This document shows, piece by piece, positions 60,656 to 64,000 of a DNA stretch of 64,000 nucleotides. The notes beneath the pieces are model-generated. The model was not told the DNA's origin and did no database searches. It worked only from the letters and a program-made list of their open reading frames with translations. The stretch is from Mycosarcoma maydis (lineage: Eukaryota > Basidiomycota > Ustilaginomycetes > Ustilaginales), in NCBI RefSeq assembly GCF_000328475.2, contig NC_026480.1, positions 1,178,001 through 1,242,000 of the forward strand. The letters are read 5' to 3'. Numbering within the stretch: position 1 is the stretch's first letter; the number at the start of each line of letters is the position of its first letter. The position numbers were made by a program, and so were the translations under genes.

Positions 60656-61772
60656 TTAGAGGTGGCTCTGAGGAAGTTGAACGCCAATTTCTTTGAGATG
60701 AGCCGGCAGATCCAGGTCGAGTTTTTCCTTTATAAAGCTGTTGCAGAAGCTGAACAACTCTTGGCCGAGTCTGCCGTCGGTGTCCTGAGCCAGCTTGCTC
60801 TTCTGACCCAACTTGGCAACAGGTACGAGGTAAGCTCCGTTGAGGTTGAGTCGATCCACCTCGGGTGAAGTGCAGGCATAGAGCTGGGTCAAAGCTCCAT
60901 CCTCGGCAGCGGTGAAGAAGCGACTCAAGAGTGAGTTCACACTGCCAATGATCTTGCCGTACGATTCATTGGGACCACGCAAGAGTCCCGTTCGCACGAC
61001 ACCAGGATGAATGGAAAGGCTGGTAATGCGAGCGTCCTTCGGCAAAAGTTTGGAGAGCTCGTTGGCAATCAGGATGTTGCCCAACTTGCTCTTGCCGTAC
61101 CGATCCCAGGTGCCCTTAACTTCAGGCCAGTGTTGCTTGTTGACCGCTTCGAGATCCTTGAAGCTCGTGTCGGAGGGAGAGGCAACATGGCCCAAGCTGG
61201 AGACCTGGACGATGCGAACGGAGGGCGAGTCAGGCGCAGAATATTCGGGCAGCTTGGACGTCTTGTACAGCGTAGGCAAGAGTAGCATGGTGAAAAGGTA
61301 GTGACCCACAACGTTTGTTCCTACCTGGAGCTCGATGCCATCCTTGGTAAAGGTGTAAGGAGTGGCCATGACACCGGCGTTGTTGAGGAGAATGTCGAGG
61401 CGCTGTTCGCGCGACAAAAAGTCCTCGGCAGCTTTACGGACTGCTGCGAGCTCGGTCAGATTGAGCTGCAAGAAGTGGATGTCGGCCTTTGGTATGGCCT
61501 GCTTGATCTTCTGGATGGCCTCCTGTGCCTTGGACTCGGTACGAGAAGCCATGTAGACCTTGGCACCGTTGCGCGCAAGTTCGAGGCACGAGACCCTGTA
61601 CAGGTGAGGATATCAACAAGAGAAAGACATCTGTCAGTTTTCTGCATCGAAAAGAAGAACAGGATGCGAGCGCTTCCAATGATACAAACTCTCCAAGGCC
61701 ACTGTTACCACCGGTGACGATAGCGACACGGCCAGTCAAGTCGGGTATATCGGATGATTTAAACAAAGGCAT
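60656..61772 (-). CDS. short-chain dehydrogenase/reductase, retinol-dehydrogenase-like, PTS1-like end
   Basis: Two exons, 61690-61772 and 60656-61595, with a 94-base intron (gtttgt...gtacag). The joined protein has 340 residues. The NAD(P)-binding start is VAIVTGGNSGLGEVSCLELARNG, formed across the splice joint. NNAGVMATP and YGKSKLGNILIANEL (catalytic Tyr-x-x-x-Lys) are present. This is the WWOX/retinol-dehydrogenase-like branch common in fungi. The chain ends LPQSHL, and S-H-L is a PTS1-type tripeptide, so it may be peroxisomal. The substrate is unknown. The donor gtttgt is weaker than in the other genes, but the junction restores the family motif. Confidence 0.88.
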
Positions 61773-63430
61773 GGTTGTGATTGTGGCTTTGGGCTTTGGC
61801 GTTGTTTATGTTGGAGGTCAGTCCTTTTCGTCTGTGGGTATGGTGGTGTCTTGTTAGCGCAGCCGGGATCAATCAAGACGATCCTCAACGCTCTAATGGG
61901 GAGCGTCGCAAGCGTCGCAAGCCCCACGTGAATGGCTTTCACACCACGCGCGGTTTCAGGGTCTGTGCCACCGGGAGCAAGCACGAGCACTTATTAATAT
62001 TTATGTAAATGTTTATATATAACTTATATATTATTCTTATTCAGTATTTTGGGATAACTACTCGTGACTAACTATTCGTGATTGAATGCGGAGCAGTCGT
62101 CATCTGCCGCCTTTGCGGAAGTCACGACTGTTGACTAACGAGTCGTTGTCTGTCACGTAACATTAACTCACCTTTTCGAAGGTGGACATTTTTCTCATCC
62201 TCACATCGGATGCGACTTGGGACTGCCTCCCGATGCATTTGCTTCTGTGTACAACACACGCCCATCCCATCCGCACTCTAAGACGGCTTCGGTTGAGAGC
62301 TTACGGTTTCACCAACCCTAGTCAAGCTGCCGTCTTCATCCAACCATGAGCGTAGAGCCCTTGGTCCTCGTTGCTGCGAGCTAACACCGAAAAGAATACT
62401 CGTGATTGCCGCACTGAGCAGCTGTTCCTTCGTGGTTGCCAAGTTGTCTTTGTTTGTTGCATCATGTTCACTTTAATGCTCTACTCCTTTCAGCTTCCAT
62501 CGTGCTAAATAGTTAGTCGGTCTTCGGGAGGATGAAGAAACTCAGACAAGGTCAATTCTGGGGTTTGTGTCCGATTGATTGTCTCTTGGACCACAGCAGC
62601 TTTTGATATTGTGATGGGATAGCAGCCGCCCAGTCTTGACAGTCAGCCTTCACTCGTGATCACGATTGGACGGCCTCACTGAATGCTGCCACAATGGCTC
62701 CCCCGATCTGGACGATTGGTGGAAGAGTCGATGAGTGCTATGCTTGGGTCCACAGGATTTTGGTGAAAAAGTTTTCTTCTCTGCAAATCTGTTTGCCTAT
62801 CTTCCGATCTACTCACGACTCGTGACTCAGATACGAATCGTTCCATTTGTGATTTTTGTGATTCTTGCCATTAAATTGATAAGTCACAGAGTTGTGAATT
62901 GTGCCGAGCGCAAAGTTATCTGTGGAGGGCCAAGTCACGAGTGGTGAGTGCGTCAGGGGAAAAAAAACTTTGATTGGCTGCGGCTTGCTCGTAACTGTAG
63001 CCACATACTGGACCGAGCGTCAGAGGCTTCTTATCATGCGGTCTCTCGATTGGCTCATGTCGTGTTATCGTTCTCGCGACAGCGGAAAGACTCACGACTG
63101 GCCCCAAATTCTTTTTTCTACAGTTCAAGGTATTTTGGAATTCATGATTCTGCAGTCCGCATCGTCCACAACCGTATAGGACGAATCTGGTCTGTGGACC
63201 GCCTGTTCGGGAAAGACGGTCGATCGTTATTGTACCGGTCGCGAGTTCGTTGTTAGTCCTCTGGCAGTGCACGCTTCATTCTCAGTCAAGTCAAAGAGTT
63301 TTCGCAAACTCGGCCTCATAGTAGAAGCTGGTCAAGTTGCAAACGTAGACTTTGGCTCAAAAGTTTCGAGCAACCTTGGTCCCGATTACGACCATCTCCA
63401 TCCACCAACATTGTCATACCCTCTTTCAGT
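61773..63430. other. 1.7-kb divergent gene-free stretch with AT-rich island
   Basis: Upstream of the SDR and of the MFS gene. It contains a strongly AT-rich island at 61989-62052 and ATTCGTGATT/ACTCGTGACT motif copies near 62060-62110 and 62811-62830. No gene supported. Confidence 0.6.
61989..62052. other. AT-rich island
   Basis: About 64 bases almost free of G and C (ttattaatatttatgtaaat and onward), in otherwise balanced DNA. It may be an unwinding element, a nucleosome-free promoter part or a degraded insert. Its function is not visible. Confidence 0.6.
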
Positions 63431-64000
63431 ATGGCCCCCACGCAATCTGAGCGTACCCCGCTGCTCGCGGGACAGCAGCCGCGAACCTCGTCAACCTCGC
63501 GAGCTCGTCCAAGCTTCGGCGCCAGCATTGGTCGTCCTGACCTCACTGCTGAAGAGGAAGATGCTATCGCACAAGAGTCGGCGTTCAGCGCCATCCAGGG
63601 CGCCGCCCATGGTGTTGACCCCAATTCGTCTGCCTTTGTTCCCTTGGACCAGAGCCACTTCTCCATCGCTGGCGTTCCGCCTGCCGTCGAGGAAGAGCCC
63701 GAAGAGCCTCCTCTGCGCGCTGATATCTGGGTCATCATGGGCGCCATGTGGATCGGATCTTTTTTGGCTGCGCTTGACGGTACCATTGTCGCTACCATCC
63801 TCTCGGCTGTCGGCTCCGAGTTCCGCGTGAGCAAGGAGGTAGGATGGTTGGGTACCAGCTATCTGCTTACCCAAACTGCTTTCCAGCCTCTGTACGGTCG
63901 TGCGTCTGACATTTTCGGTCGTAAGCCGGCTACTCTCTTTGCTTCGGCCATCTTCCTCCTCGGCTCGCTTCTCTGCGGTCTCAGCCAGACTTTCTGGCAG
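63431..64000 (+). CDS. DHA2-type MFS transporter, 5' part (vacuolar amino acid / drug family)
   Basis: The first 190 residues of a multi-pass transporter that runs off the window edge. It begins MAPTQSERTPLLAGQQP, with a polar N-terminal tail of about 100 residues containing a possible dileucine vacuolar sorting signal (ERTPLL). Helix 1 carries FLAALDGTIVATILSAVGSEF and the next segment VGWLGTSYLLTQTAFQPLYGRASDIFGRK. That is the 14-helix DHA2/Vba-Fnx pattern, whose members import basic amino acids into the vacuole or export drugs. The frame is open to the end, so the C-terminal part is missing here. Confidence 0.85.
   Translation, partial: MAPTQSERTPLLAGQQPRTSSTSRARPSFGASIGRPDLTAEEEDAIAQESAFSAIQGAAHGVDPNSSAFVPLDQSHFSIAGVPPAVEEEPEEPPLRADIWVIMGAMWIGSFLAALDGTIVATILSAVGSEFRVSKEVGWLGTSYLLTQTAFQPLYGRASDIFGRKPATLFASAIFLLGSLLCGLSQTFWQ

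Noticed and set aside
1..64000. Transposons, CRISPR arrays, rRNA genes
   Set aside because: No transposase or reverse transcriptase frames, long terminal repeats, spaced repeats or rRNA-like stretches were seen.

Overview
The window looks like nuclear DNA of a basidiomycete fungus, most probably a smut (Ustilaginales: Ustilago/Sporisorium/Pseudozyma type). This is inferred from several things: compact, mostly intron-free genes of about 50-55% GC; a few short GT-AG introns of about 55-130 bases; fungal families such as a Zn2Cys6 regulator, an ACR3 arsenite pump and a Git1-type permease; and a short palindromic-type motif (ATTCGTGATT and its reverse) scattered through most intergenic stretches, which I associate with smut genomes. 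I see no transposon, CRISPR array, rRNA or convincing tRNA.

Layout. 1-1.3 kb: no gene supported. 1.3-5 kb: secreted phytase-like/esterase-like protein (-) and SAM-type mitochondrial carrier (+). 5-15.6 kb: SLX1 nuclease (+), secreted agmatinase-like ureohydrolase (-), FGGY ribulokinase-type kinase (+), PTH2 (-), zinc alcohol dehydrogenase (+), ACR3 arsenite transporter (-). 16-29 kb: cytochrome P450 (-), a two-exon V-ATPase subunit f gene (-), PSO2/SNM1 cross-link repair nuclease (+), PI-PLC (-), a two-exon DUF4870 membrane protein (+), a large SET/TPR protein (-). 30-43 kb: Git1-type MFS permease (+), a doubtful small two-exon gene (-), a membrane-anchored old yellow enzyme (-), a three-exon omega-like GST (-), a very large secreted alpha/beta hydrolase (+), a GMC oxidoreductase (+). 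43-50 kb: a one-frame fusion of a NAPE-PLD-like metallo-beta-lactamase with an EFM4-like methyltransferase (-), a CofD/YvcK-like protein (+), GAL7 (-). 50.6-64 kb: four-exon EXPERA/TMEM97 protein (-), Zn2Cys6 regulator (-), peroxisomal AhpD-like protein ending SKL (+), inositol 5-phosphatase (-), CCDC47 homologue (+), three-exon SERF protein with a 7-base first exon (-), two-exon SDR (-), and the 5' part of a DHA2-type MFS transporter (+).

How the genes relate. This is ordinary core genome rather than an operon or a secondary-metabolite cluster. Genes alternate strand, so most intergenic stretches are shared divergent promoters or short convergent tails. Some themes recur. SLX1 and PSO2 both repair DNA. 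The OYE and GST neighbours both handle electrophiles. Three proteins end in PTS1-type tripeptides (SKL, SHL, SHL), which points to peroxisomes. PI-PLC and the 5-phosphatase both act on phosphoinositides or inositol phosphates. Six small or split genes (V-ATPase f, DUF4870, TMEM97, SERF, and the first exons of the OYE/GST/SDR genes) were recovered by joining exons by eye at GT-AG junctions. The most unusual single item is the MBL-methyltransferase fusion.
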